Of a stretch of DNA of 64,000 nucleotides, positions 1 through 11,131 are shown piece by piece (positions within the stretch are counted from its first letter, which is position 1; every line of letters begins with the position of its first letter). The DNA comes from Mikania micrantha (Eukaryota > Streptophyta > Magnoliopsida > Asterales > Asteraceae). A model generated the notes under the pieces. The model was not told the DNA's origin. It did no database searches and worked only from the letters and a program-made list of their open reading frames with translations. A program made the translations under genes and the position numbers. The stretch is from NCBI GenBank assembly GCA_009363875.1, contig CM018692.1, forward strand, positions 4,675,862-4,739,861, written 5' to 3'.

Positions 1-237
1 TGAGGTTTCGAGTGTTGTGTTACACAATGTGCTAGACGTTCACCAACGTTCGTGTGTTTTGACACGTGTGTGCTGTTTGTCGATAATTCAACGAATTATC
101 TTATTGTGTGTCGGTGCTCGTACTGTCGTGCCACGTGTCACACTAAATTAAACTAATTATAGTGCCACGTGTACGTAAAGCATTTAAATAAACATTTAAA
201 TAAATAATTGCTGACCTGGAAATTACGAGGTGTCACA
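1..237 (+). repeat. Probable 3' terminal fragment of an LTR, cut by the window edge
   Basis: The segment ends in GAGGTGTCACA, which resembles the CA-ending terminus of Tekay/Del-type LTRs; the intact element in this window ends GGGGTGTTACA when read in its coding direction. There is no coding content. The left end is outside the window, so neither length nor target duplication can be checked. Confidence 0.35.
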
Positions 238-1372
238 GGCTCAAATGGCTTGAAAATCGGACTTTTCAATGTAAATCATCAACTTTTGACCAGTTAATAT
301 ATTGGGTTAGGTTCCTTTTTATAACTTGTTTTTAAGTTGCATGATAGTGGTTGTGACAAGTTTTCTTAAAATCATCAAGGGAACAATGACTAATTAGGGG
401 TGACATGACATATTGTAAGTAACATGAATGTTGTGTGTCGTTAACCTTTTATCCACCGTTTTTGTGAGAGTTGAGCCTTAATTGTAACATACTCATATAA
501 TTCATTGTTTGAGTGATACCAAAGTGGTTGTCAAAGTTAGAACTTGTGTTGCAATGCATGTTGAGATCGTATGCGAATACTTGCACAGAAATGATAGAGG
601 CATTAGGATAAGCCCTGTTTTAACCTTGTTTGTTTGTGTCACTAAACTTAAACAAAAAAAAAAATCCCCTAGTTGCCTTGTTGAGCCAATTGCCTATTCA
701 TTTGTTAACCCCATTGCACTAACTGAAAATGTCTTGCAAGCTATGTTAGTGTGCATCATAAGAGAAATCCAAGTTGAAAAAAAATGCTGAATATTAGGTC
801 AAAATGACCTTAGTATAAAGCAAGAAAAAGAGTCTTTATAGTATGAGGTCAAACTGTGTTTGCTTGTTTGGGTTAATAAGTTTGGATTTCCCTTAGTCTT
901 TCGTCACTATCAAATCCCTTTACCTACCCACAACCCTTGCCTGCCATTACAACCCGTCAAGCCCTCTTGATTTGTGCATAGTTTTCAGCAAGTCGATGGA
1001 AATTTGATTGCAACACAAGCCTATGATGATGATTAATCACTTTCGGTTTGAGAGTACATATATACACTAGTGCATCATTACTAGTTCATAAATAAACTGA
1101 GTGGAGAGAACCTTGTGAGTGGTACATAGCATTTATGTGAATAACTTGAGGCATGTTAGGTCTAATTAGAAGTTGTTTCCTGTTTTACTTGAAAAATCAA
1201 CTTTACTTGTCACGATGTAAAACTATGTATTGTTGTAAGTCTTGTGAATGGGTTATGACTTGGAACCGAATTTGAGGATTGGCGGGAAAATTGAGAAATG
1301 TATTTGGTCATGATGATTGGATAGTTTTGATGAGCTTTGCTTGAGGGCAAGCAAAGAACAAGTGTGGGGATG
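238..1372 (+). mobile_element. 3' internal end of an Athila-like retrotransposon, with polypurine tract
   Basis: This non-coding stretch ends in a purine-rich tract, AAGTGTGGGGATG (1360-1372), just before the LTR. It is preceded by TTGAGGGCAAGCAAAG (1341-1356), an arrangement typical of the 3' end of plant Athila/Tat-group Ty3/gypsy elements. No envelope-like or pol protein is recognisable; short open frames such as 509-790 match nothing I know. It is probably the decayed tail of a copy lying to the left. Confidence 0.5.
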
Positions 1373-2624
1373 TGATCACGTGGTAAATAATCGATTTAAT
1401 CAATGTGTAAATACGTGATATTAGTGAATTTTGGCCCGAAACACGTTTACTTTGTGTATGTTTATGAATTTCAAGTTTGAAGAGTTTAAAGATGTGTTCG
1501 GGAGCAAATTGGAGGGTTAGAAGAGGCGTCGAGTGTGAAAGAGTGCAAGAACATGGTTTTCGGGAAGCCAAAACTTCGGGGACGCATAACTGGAGCTAGG
1601 AGAAGAGTTACGGGGCCCATAATATATGAAAACTGAGTTGCTCGACGAGACGAAGCCATAGGTGAGTACACTTTGGGCGTATGATACGCCAGCCCGGCGT
1701 TTCATACAGCCAGCGTACTATACGCCCAGTTTTGAGCGTTGGCAGAATCTGGCAGGCGTAGGGCAGCAGTTTGGGCGTATCATACGCCCAGGCCCGGCGT
1801 ATGATACGCCGGAGGCCGGAAAAGTTGAATTTTCAGCAAATCTTTCCCATATTTAAGGCATTATCCTAGGGTTTCGAAGGGAACTCTTTTCTGGACGAAT
1901 TGGGGGCGAAAAAGTGACGATTTTGGGCATCTAAACTCTTTCGAATCCATCCGTAATCGTGGAATCATCACCCGAATCAAGAATCAACAAGTGCTAATGA
2001 AGATGCGTGGCTAGTTTTCTTTTGTAATTGCTTCCGGGCAATTAGGCTAGTGAATGAACTTTGATTGAATGTGTAAACTTAGGTTTTTGGATTATTTTTG
2101 GTTTGATAACTTGAATTCAATTGTGGTTTGATTGATGTAAAAGATTTATTTGTGTTTAAGCATTTACGTTTTGCCATCAGTGATTCGGTTTCCTTGCTTC
2201 GTTTACTCATTGGTATTTGTGTGTTGCTTTGCATATCTAAATTGATGATTGTGTGAATAAGCAACTCTTAAACGTTTGTTCCATTGTTGTCACTTTGTTC
2301 AAACCAATTAACAAAATCATGTCTATGTGATTTCCAACTAAGTTTAATCTAAAATCATTGTCATTTCATTAACCTAAACCCGAAAGTGATTACCTTTTTT
2401 CATTAATTGTTTTCAAATCAAATTTAAAGTGTTTATTTTAAACCATTCCCTTAATTCAATTCAAATCCAAGTTTTCATTTTTCTTATATTAATTAGTTTG
2501 TAGTGACAATTAGCACTTTCCACTGATTCCCTGTGGAGACGACCTTACTTGCCCTTGCTATAGTCAAAGGTAGCTAAGTTCTTAATTATAAATTGTTTTT
2601 GATTGACCTACGACACCTCGATCA
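1373..2624 (+). mobile_element. LTR of an Athila-like Ty3/gypsy element
   Basis: The LTR runs from TGATCACG to CTCGATCA, so the ends form the short inverted repeat TGATC/GATCA. A polypurine tract lies directly upstream and a tRNA primer-binding site begins 3 bp downstream, which fixes both borders and a plus orientation. The last 604 bp are repeated almost identically at 26281-26883. Positions 1672-1812 carry several copies of the palindromic word GGCGTATGATACGCC. Because internal sequence flanks both sides, this LTR appears to be shared by two tandem copies. Confidence 0.72.
1672..1812. repeat. Palindromic GGCGTATSATACGCC-type repeat cluster inside the Athila-like LTR
   Basis: Several direct and inverted copies of a GGCGTATnATACGCC word lie within about 140 bp (for example near 1677, 1720, 1773 and 1796). 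Each copy is nearly self-complementary, so the transcript could fold into a set of short hairpins. The function is unknown. Confidence 0.6.
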
Positions 2625-2627
2625 AAA

Positions 2628-2645
2628 TGGCGCCGTTGCCGGGGA
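2628..2645 (+). other. Primer-binding site of the Athila-like element
   Basis: The sequence is TGGCGCCGTTGCCGGGGA, starting 3 bp after the LTR end. It is the characteristic Athila-lineage primer-binding site, complementary to the 3' end of a plant tRNA (usually given as tRNA-Asp). It fixes the plus orientation of this element. Confidence 0.8.
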
Positions 2646-2749
2646 ATCAATGCGCAAAGTGCTAGTTTTGGTTTAGCTTTAGTTTAAGTATAATTTTCAT
2701 TTGCATTTTCTTTTCAAAAACATAAAAAACATAAAAATATTATTTTTCT

Positions 2750-3058
2750 TTGAATTTTTTTTACTCTGTTTTGTTTATTGTTCAGAATTGCATGAGGTAT
2801 TTTTTGTTTGTGGTATGCAGGCAATTTTTGCAAGCATTGGAGAATCTCCAGAATTTTAATATCATCATGAATTGGGATGATGATGATGATCCATGTATGT
2901 GTTGTGGGAGTAAATCTCATTGGATAGAAGACTGTCCCGTGTTCTTAAGAAGATATGAAGCATATCGGGAATGTGAAAGTGATAGCATTTTAGGGCAAGG
3001 ATATATGATGGAAAGTTATATAGATGATGTTGATTCAGGTTCATTTCATCTAAATTAG
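2750..3058 (+). pseudogene. Degenerate gag fragment with one CCHC zinc knuckle (Athila-like)
   Basis: This open frame of about 100 residues contains CMCCGSKSHWIEDCP, a CX2CX4HX4C zinc knuckle as found in retroelement nucleocapsid. An acidic DDDDD run precedes it. It lies just downstream of the Athila primer-binding site, where gag is expected. The frame closes at 3058, but gag-like Tyr/Gln-rich sequence continues in other frames, so the gene is broken by frameshifts. No protease or reverse transcriptase follows before the next element begins at 3811. Confidence 0.6.
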
Positions 3059-3194
3059 AACCACATTCCCCTAGCCCTCAAGAATACTACCGGTTAAATG
3101 ATGGTTACCAAGGATACTCTTATCAACATAAGTATCAATCAGAGGAAACCAGGTTTGTAACTTCAAGCAAGATTGGGAGTACAAGAATAATGAA

Positions 3195-3815
3195 ATGGAG
3201 GCGGAACCGAGCTTAAGTAATCAAAACGAATATGATTACCACTACCCTCAGTCAGGATACAAGGGAGCTAAAGAGTATAATCATGGTAATTATCAAATAG
3301 GTTCTTACAATCATGATGGTTACCAACAAATGCAACAAGGATGTTTAATAAGTTACCAGCAACAAAGTCAAAATCAACATCCTAGTAACCAAGAAAGTAG
3401 GTCCTCAGGTGGTAAATTGGAAAATATCCAACGCAATTCTATCATGGATGCATTAAAAGACATGAAAAAGGAGAATGAGGTTAGAGACAAAACCATAGGT
3501 GTGTTGTTCAAAAAGGTTGGTCATCTAATTGAGGAATTGGCACAAATAAAAGTATCAGAAGCGATTGTTGATAATAATAATACCACCAATATTCCCTTAG
3601 TTGTTGAAGAAGTGCCACTGACATTTCTCATTGTTGATGATGAGGTAGAAAATATTACTGACCTTTCGGTGCATGATAGGGGATGCCTACATCAAGCAGA
3701 AAACATTACACCTCGTCAGAAACCATTGAATAAGACACTTCCAGTTTATTCAAATCACTCTCCTATAGCTACTATTTCAATCAATATAGTTAGAGAGGGT
3801 GGTTTAGGTTTGTGA
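3195..3815 (+). pseudogene. Gag-tail-like remnant (Tyr/Gln/Asn-rich, coiled-coil) of the Athila-like element
   Basis: An open frame of 206 codons encodes a Tyr/Gln/Asn-rich first half and then a segment with a heptad-like pattern (SIMDALKDMKKENEVRDKTI) suggestive of a coiled coil. It is probably the C-terminal part of the same broken gag, displaced by frameshifts between 3058 and 3195. The last codons run into the LTR that starts at 3811, so the true 3' part of the gene was separated by that insertion. I recognise no enzyme domain. Confidence 0.4.
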
Positions 3816-4933
3816 CAATCCAACAATTTCGGATTAACCCCGTTAATCATAAACTAACATAAATCAATTGATATGGAACAAAATCAAACTTGAAGTACTA
3901 GAACCAAACAAAAACAGTTCCAAAACCATTATAATATAAGGATTAAATTGTAATTAGCTTAAAGTATCTAATTTTGACTTCCATAGTCAAAATTCGGTTT
4001 ATGGATCCAATTGGAAATCGAAATCACTTTCAAAATCAATTACAATCGAATTAAACTATCTTTAATTATTCCATTGATAATTACATAAGATTATAAACAT
4101 CTAAATTACGAGGATAAAACTTGTTAATACCTAGAAAAATCAAATTTGTCTTTTAAAGTCAAAATGTGAGTAGAAGAACAAAGAAAAATTCGAATTTCAC
4201 AATAATGAGACTTGTAACCGAAATGAAACTAGCAATAATCATCTCATTGATGATTACTAACAGCTATTATACGTTATTAGATCATAAATCGTCGGATTAA
4301 AGTCAATCAATGACTTAAAGTGTTAAAACTGTTAATGTAACGGCACGTTTTGTTTAAATATTATAATAAAATTATCGGGTGAAATGTTAAGTGAAATATT
4401 TATTTAACTAATATTGGGACTTTGTTGAATGGTAGAATTATTAACTAAGTTAGATAACTTAGTTTTACACTTGTTAAGATAGAGGGACTATAATTGACAA
4501 ACCCTCAAACTTGTAAATTGAATGGATAAATGTTGACTTAAGTCAACACTTCAAAGATATTTTCTATTTGATGTGTGTGTGTGTTTACGTGGGGAGCTAA
4601 AGAAGAAGAAGAAGAGGCTTCAAACTAGCTTTCAAATTGGTGGTGTTTTTGAAGTTTAAGTCAAGATTGAGTAGCAAAATCACTATCCTAGGTGATTTTC
4701 AACAACTAGGTAAGTGAATTTGAAGTTTTCTTTAGTTCTTGAAACATTTGGAAGATGAACTTGAATGGGTTTTCATCAAATCTTAAATTGGTTGTTATCA
4801 CTAGCAAAAGATTGTTGTTTTGATCTTGTAATCATGTTCTAAACACTCAAACACATGATTCTTACATAAAGAATCAATAGGTAAGTATTGGATGTTGGGT
4901 AAATCTTGAGGGTTTGGGTTTACATATGAACAT
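3811..4933 (+). mobile_element. Left part of an interrupted LTR (layer 2 of the nest)
   Basis: The segment begins TGTGACAATCC, a start typical of plant Ty3/gypsy LTRs, and is interrupted at 4934 by the next LTR. Its continuation is inferred at 21950-23870, which ends GGGTGTTACA. The joined length would be about 3.04 kb, in the range for Tekay-type LTRs. The flanks (AGGTT before, GTTAA after) do not match, so the target duplication is not demonstrable. There is no coding content. Confidence 0.5.
4929..4933 (+). repeat. Target-site duplication AACAT, left copy
   Basis: AACAT directly precedes the solo LTR start at 4934 and is repeated at 21945-21949 directly after its end. This shows that the two halves belong to one insertion. 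Confidence 0.8.
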
Positions 4934-5404
4934 TGTCACACCCTGAGCCGACGGGGTTGGATCGGAGTCCCCGTCGGGCAGAAGGTTTCCGCGGCGCGAT
5001 ATCGTGAGTGATAATCGAAATGATCAGATTGTTTACATTGCACATGATATAAATGAGAAAATGCTAAATAGAATAGAATTACAAAGTTAAATTACATCAG
5101 TATCGTTTATAATTTAACAATGTAAATCTACCATAAACATCATAAAGTTTCTATCTTGTAACTGTACAAGATATACAAAATAATTGTATAATGATGTTCC
5201 AAAAGTATGCAGGTCCAAAAATGCTAAGTCTTCTATCCGAAGTCCTATTCCAAAAGCATAAGCTTCTTAATTGACTTGTTCGTCACCTGAGAAGTCATGC
5301 CAAAAAGACCAAGTCAACACATGGTTGGTGAGTTCATATAGTTTAGTAATTGAAAATGATTTGAAAACCTTCTTCGGTAAAGACCCTATCCTCATTAACG
5401 CCAC

Positions 5405-5755
5405 ATGTAATATCCACATCGGTATGCTTATATATAGGGCATACCCCTGAGTCGAGCCTACTACCCGCCCAGTCGCCGTCCCACCACATACTAATGCGCA
5501 TATGACACTGTTGTTAATGATAATTAAGCATTTTTACCTACCTTACACTTCCATTCCACTATAGTTCTAATGTACTCTCAAAACATTTGTTAAACTCTCG
5601 GGTAACAACCTTAATCTCATTAACATCACATGTATCATCCAGATCAGTATGCTTATATATAGGGCATACCCCTGAGTCGAGCCTACAACCCGCCCAGACG
5701 CCGTCCCACCATATACTAATCCACATAGGACATTGTTGTTAGTGATAATTAAGCG
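5405..5755. repeat. Tandem duplication within the solo LTR carrying two copies of the structured unit
   Basis: Positions about 5405-5530 and 5625-5757 are similar copies about 220 bp apart. Each contains TATATATAGGGCATACCCC, the box CCGTCCCACCA and a downstream GTTGTTAnTGATAATTAAG. The cores 5416-5500 and 5641-5722 are divergent members of the 90-bp unit found in the Tekay element. Confidence 0.75.
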
Positions 5756-6129
5756 TTTTACCCCTACCATTAACCCATTGTTCTTCAGTTCTTTGTTCAT
5801 GTAAATACAACACTTTGAAATCTCTATTGATTCCTTAAGTTCATCACACCAATATGATCAACCACATCAATTGTACAAATAGTGAATTAAATGCTTAAAT
5901 AAATAAATAAACATTTAATAAAATCTAAGTCCTAATGATTGGGCCTTGGTCATACTCGAGTAGACTAGTCTGTCAATCAAGGTTCTTAGTAGTAAAGGAT
6001 ATCTGTAAATATCATCAAGCATGCGACCTATACTCAATTATTCTAGCTAGGACATCTTTTGAGTAATAGGATTTTATTGACTGTTCTTGACCGTTCACAT
6101 GCTATCTTTGAATATTTCCCAGATTTTCC

Positions 6130-6370
6130 TCAAAATAGTTCTTTGTAAATAGTTCGTTAGATCGTTAGTTCTTTGACAACACCCTCTTGAAATAGTTCTT
6201 TGAAATTAGATCGTTAGCTCTTTGAAATAGATCATTAGTTCTTTGAAATAAACTTTAGTTCTTTGAAATAGATCTTTAGTTCTTTGAAATAGATCTTTGA
6301 AAATAGTACTTTGTTTTAGATCTTTAGTTCTTTGAAAATAGTTCTTTGAAATTAGTTCTTTGATTCACAA
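6130..6370. repeat. Minisatellite, about 21-bp unit (TAGTTCTTTGAAATAGATC)
   Basis: About ten imperfect copies of a TAGTTCTTTGAAATAGATC-like unit lie in the solo LTR. No coding potential is visible. Confidence 0.75.
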
Positions 6371-7274
6371 AGTTATTTACTCATGATGAATAGATAACTT
6401 GTTTTAAATTCAATAAACAGTTTACCTAGACAAAGTCTAAAATAAACAGTTATACATGATAAACATATACAATTTAAAAGCACTTAAGTAAACAATTTAA
6501 TTAAAACAGTTTATGCATGCTTCTCAGCCCCGCGTTTTAAAACAAAAACGTTTAGAAAAGGGGCAATGAACTCACCTGTGTTGATGTGTAACTGAATCAC
6601 AAAAGATAATGCGCGCTCTTTGACTGTTGCTTATGTATCTTTAGAACCTGAGTTGTTTTAAGAAATTCGAATACGATAAGTTTCAAAACCTCTTATTTAA
6701 TTAATGAGATTTATAAATCAATTTCTTTATTCAAAAACATTATTAAGTTAAGAAAATATAGTTATCATGATGGGCTTAGGTTAATCTTAATTGATTAACC
6801 TTGGCCTTTTACTAGATCTTGATCGTTCTTGATTCCTTGATCGTTTAGGTGTATAATCCATCCTAGATAGTTCAACTGAACTACCTACGGTAGTCATACA
6901 TTCTTATGAAATGTCTAGGTATTATGTGTTAATGGTTAAATCATCACCATAACCTTAGACCTTGATCTTTGATTTTCTATGGATTTCCAAGTGGTTTTGA
7001 ACTCAAATGACGTTAAAACTCTTGTTTAGATTATAATGTGTTCCAAGAAAGCTCTTGTCATTCAAAACTCTAATTCTTGATCCCTTGTTAACTCTATGTG
7101 TGTTCTTTAGGTATCATTTGATTAAGTGCATGTCATGTAACCCTAATGTTCCCATGTACCCACCCATGATGAATCCATGCACACGCACTTGAACAACTCA
7201 TGCATACACTCCCATGCACACACACTTGATTAACTCATGTATACACACTAACCACTAGATTTAATCATGGGCTG

Positions 7275-7568
7275 TGACAACTTGGGCCGACTGGGTCTGG
7301 GCCGAAGGACTTAGGCCGAAAGAGTGCCAATCGAACCAGTCTTGGCCAATAGGCCTCGGCCGTATGAGTTCTATGTCGATCGAATGGCAAACCGAATGGG
7401 ATCGACCAACGAATGAACTTTGGTCGAATGAGTAGGTTGGTTGGCCGAAGGAGATGCTCGAGTGAATGGCTTGGGTCGAATGTAGGCTTGGCCGAATAGG
7501 CTACTGGCTAGCGAATGACCCAGTTTGTCGAATGAGGGCTGTCGAATGGGCTTGTCCGAATGACACAC
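7275..7568. repeat. GGCCGAATG-type imperfect minisatellite, interrupted by the young element
   Basis: Short words of the type GGCCGAATG, GGTCGAATGAG and TCGAATGGGCTTG recur every 10-25 bp. The array resumes at about 20762-20850 after the inserted element, so the young retrotransposon landed inside it. Confidence 0.7.
7564..7568 (+). repeat. Target-site duplication CACAC of the Tekay element, left copy
   Basis: CACAC precedes the TG start at 7569 and is repeated at 20751-20755 immediately after the element. Confidence 0.9.
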
Positions 7569-9257
7569 TGTAACACCCCGACCGACGGCGGAATCATCGG
7601 GATGCCACGAGGGATATGTAGATTGTTCAAAAGCTCGTGGGCATCTAAATCAAATCATCATATATCATTTAATCAACCACAATAATTACACAAAAATCAT
7701 GTTCATCATGAATCAAGTACGTCAAATACACAAAAGATTTAGTTAAACTAACTAAACTCTAGTCGCCAGAAATTTAGTTAATTAACTAAGTCCAAGATCC
7801 TATATGATGATGATGTCCAAAATAGAAGAGATCCTCTCTTCATTCCTACTTGTCTCCATCACCTGAAACATGTAAGAAATCAAGTGTCAACTACAAAAGT
7901 AGTTGGTGAGTAATCATAAGTTTTTATATTTAAAAATGTTTTAGTAAAATGAGTTTGAAAGTTTATGCTTAAAATGGTTTTATAAAATGCTTTGTTTAAA
8001 ACGAGTATAAAACTTATGATCTTCTTGAGAAAATCCATATGAATACCTGTATGAGATAATCTAACACACATCCACCAATTCAACAACCAAACATATATAC
8101 AATCACATAACCACATAACCAAATCAGTCATAGTCAATCACAATTAATCATAATCAAATATAGATAATCAATCCACAACAAATCAACCAATCTCATCAAT
8201 CATATTCTCAAATAATGTTCGTGACTATACATGATCATTTTGTAATTAACATAAGTTAAATACATGATTCATGGAGTGGTCGCTAACCACGTGACAATAC
8301 ATGAAGTCAAAGCAATTAACCGAAGTCAAAGGCAATACTTCACGGATGTGGAAATCATCCACGTGACAATACATGAAGTCAAAACAATTAACCGAAGTTA
8401 AAAGTAATGATTTCACGGAGTATGAGACAATACATGTAATCTTTGTTATTGACCGAAGTCAATGACAATATTTACACGGATGTATAACAATCAGTAATAA
8501 CCCATAATTAATAATAATTCAATATTGTGAATATCATATTGATAAACAGGTATTAGCCTTGAGTTATCAAAATGATATTTGAATCGGTATACATGTTTCA
8601 CCTCCGAGTTTTAAAACTAAAACAGTTTAAAGAAAAGGGAGGTTATGAGAACTCACCTGAAGTCCTTAGAATGTGTGTTCTCGTGTTATGCGCGCTCGCG
8701 TATGTAACTCAAACCAATTCAAGGATCTGTAGTTATTGAGCATTTATGTTCGTGAGTATGAGTATTTAATCGTCATTACATGACCGTACGTGTTTATCTT
8801 TAAACTCCCAAGTATCCATTAACCTAGTTACTATCTAAGTTAAAGTGTTACCCTTAGAATTCTATTATTTATCATCTCATAAGGATAATTCAAAGTCATT
8901 AGTGTTAATTATTATAAATATGATGATCTTTTAAATTAATATATCAATGTCATGTAAGTTGTAAGGCTTAATCCCTTATAAACTTACACATACTCATTTG
9001 TAGTTGCATGCATGCATGATCATGTCTTTCCACCACAATTACGTTGTCCTTACTTAATTTAAAACCTTAACGAATTACCTTTAGTATTTCAATTCAAATT
9101 TCTCATTTTACATATGTTCTCATAAATAAATCTATGTTTTTAACACAAAAGGTGGTATCCATGATTACCAATGCATGCATGATTTTATACACGTATATAT
9201 ATATATGTGATCATGTTCTTTACTCATCCTTAATCCCTTAATTAAGAGAGTTATAAT

Positions 9258-9680
9258 TTTTCGTCCCCCATGGGCAGCGAACCTTTTTAACTTAAGCCAT
9301 AGGTTCGGCTGATGCAATAACAAGGGTTCGTGAAGGTCTGTTATGCCTAAGGTTCGGCTCCTTCAACACTTCGGCCAAGGGTTCGCTGCATGTATGTTTA
9401 CATCATAGGCTCGTGGCTAAAGGAGGAAAAGGGGTTCGGCTGCCGAAGCCATTGGTTCGCCATCCCTGATGGTTCGTGGGTCACTAGGGTTCGTCCGAGA
9501 CATGTAAGGCTCGACATGCAGATTTGTTGGCGCAGGGCTCGTCTGATTAGGGTTCGGCCAGACCAGATGGTTCGTCCAAGGGTTCGGGGTGGCCCAAGGG
9601 TTCGGCCAGCTGAAGAGGGTTCGGCTCCCTGTGTCCAGCCCCCATGATGGTTCGCACAACAGCAACCACCCACGAACCTG
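9258..9680. repeat. GGGTTCGGC-rich imperfect repeat inside the LTR
   Basis: Words such as AAGGGTTCGGCC, GGTTCGTCC and AGGGTTCGGCT recur irregularly over about 420 bp. This GC-rich island sits in an otherwise AT-rich LTR. The identical island lies at about 18910-19332 in the other LTR. It explains the overlapping open frames on both strands here. Confidence 0.7.
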
Positions 9681-10680
9681 TGGGTTTTGGGCTGTTCATC
9701 ATCATCAACCTTGCGTCTCTGGTCTAGTAGGTCTCTCCCATAGCTTCCATTGATCTATACTAACTCGGTTTAACAATCTACAACTCTAAATCCGGTTAAA
9801 ACATAAACCGATCCTAAGCTATGTGACTAACAACAAAACCGCAAGTATAACAGCAGATTTACCTCAATCCAACGGTCGAATGTGAGATTTCTTAGTATGT
9901 TCTTGTTCCTCTCGATCACACGAACGCGTGGGCGCCAAGACCTCGTGATTTCGTTGGGTAACGAAGGAGATATCGTAGAGAGAAGTTTTAGAGAGAGAAA
10001 GTGGCGTGGGTTTTATGTTTAGTGAGAGAAATGAAAGAGTAAAAAATGAGGAGGAAGAAGGTTCTTCCTTCCTTATATCGCGTATCCTTCCGCGTACCCG
10101 ATCTCGTTTATATCGCGATAAAACATAATAAATGCTCGGTTTTCTCGTAACATAATTTAAAACCATAAATCATTTTAAATAAATTAGTTTTGCTTAAATC
10201 AAATAAGTTTAAATAAATTGTTTCGAAATATAAATTCCGTTTCTTTTTCGTTAAATAATTATTTAAATAATTTAATTTATTCGAAAACATTTTAGGTTGT
10301 GATTCCTAATAAACGTTTTTTTTATACAACATTTATTAAATTAATATCGTTTGATATTATTTAATTATCTCGTCGAAACGCGTTACTCGCGTACGTATTC
10401 GTAAAGATCGTCACCTTTGCGAATCCAACGCTCGTATCGTATTTCGATTCGATTTATGATTTATTGAATATCGTTTCAGAAAATCCTTCTTAATAATTAT
10501 ATTCGTGTGAATCGTCACCCACGCGAATACATTTATTAAGTTAACATTTCTGAATTAATATTCGCGTTTAAATAGTGTCCGAATCCTCACATCGCGTAAT
10601 TAAATTCCCATCATTATTAAATTTAATATTATCATTTCCCAAACCAAAACCCACTAAACCCTAGTCACTGACACATCCAT

Positions 10681-10769
10681 GATAAACCGAAATATGCATA
10701 TATATAGGGCATATGTAAGGGTCAGTCGCAACTGCCCTAGCCACCGTCCCACCGCTATTTCGATAAACC
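10681..10769 (-). other. Structured 90-bp unit, copy in the 3' LTR
   Basis: The core contains TATATATAGGGCATATGTAA, GTCAGTCGCAACTGCCCTA and CCGTCCCACC. The flanks CCGAAATA and TATTTCGATAAACC are inverted repeats. In the coding direction an inner hairpin AGGGCAGT-TGCG-ACTGACCCT (one bulged A) is possible. Confidence 0.6.
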
Positions 10770-11097
10770 ATGACCATGGGTCCTTGACTACGTTTAGTAA
10801 CCAGACTCAAACAAACTCCCAATTCCATCTCAATCCATTCTCAGACCAATAATCCATCATTATCAGTGATAAGTAACCGCGATAAACACTACGGGTCTGT
10901 TTAGTTGAATTACAACTAAACTTCCCGTGGTTTACGCGTATAATAAATTATAATCATGTATACCAGTAACAGTGATAATATCAGTAATGTCAATCAAAAA
11001 TTTCATAATCATTAAAAATTAATAAATCTCCGGTCATAACAGTGCATTCGTACGGATGTACGAACGTACGGACAACCGAAAGTACAGTGATGTTACA

Positions 11098-11110
11098 GTC
11101 TCCCCTAGTT
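11098..11110 (-). other. Polypurine tract of the Tekay-type element
   Basis: Read on the minus strand, AACTAGGGGAGAC sits directly before the 3' LTR start TGTAACATC. About 10 bp upstream is the palindromic signature TTTCGGGACGAAATTTC, commonly found between the pol stop and polypurine tract in Tekay/Del elements. Confidence 0.75.
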
Positions 11111-11131
11111 AAAGAAATTTCGTCCCGAAAT

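Larger units (their letters stand above)
4934..7568 (-). mobile_element. Left part of a solo Tekay-related LTR (layer 3), split by the young element
   Basis: It starts TGTCACACCCTGAGCCGACGG and continues at 20756-21944, which ends GATGTTACA. The 5-bp duplication AACAT flanks the pair, giving an LTR of about 3.82 kb. Only one LTR and no internal region is present, so it is a solo LTR. It resembles the intact element's LTR in the same orientation: a similar TGTnACACC start, a shared GAACTCACCTG block near 6570 (compare 8650), and the same 90-bp structured unit. It contains a duplicated segment near 5405/5625, an AGTTCTTTGAAATAG minisatellite and a GGCCGAATG minisatellite. Confidence 0.78.
7569..11097 (-). 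repeat. 3' LTR of the Tekay-type element (3529 bp)
   Basis: Plus-strand ends are TGTAACACC and GATGTTACA, forming the inverted ends TGTAACA/TGTTACA. In the coding direction this copy follows the polypurine tract. It contains a GGGTTCGGC-type imperfect repeat (about 9258-9680) and one structured 90-bp unit (10681-10769). Open frames inside it occur identically in the other LTR and look non-coding. Confidence 0.95.

Noticed and set aside
7880..8137. 85-codon minus-strand frame in the LTR (copy at 17531-17788)
   Set aside because: Low-complexity AT-rich translation inside an LTR, with no conserved domain.
9390..9673. Overlapping open frames on both strands inside the LTR (also at 19042-19325)
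   Set aside because: They arise from the GC-rich GGGTTCGGC repeat, are identical in both LTRs, and show no domain or splice context.
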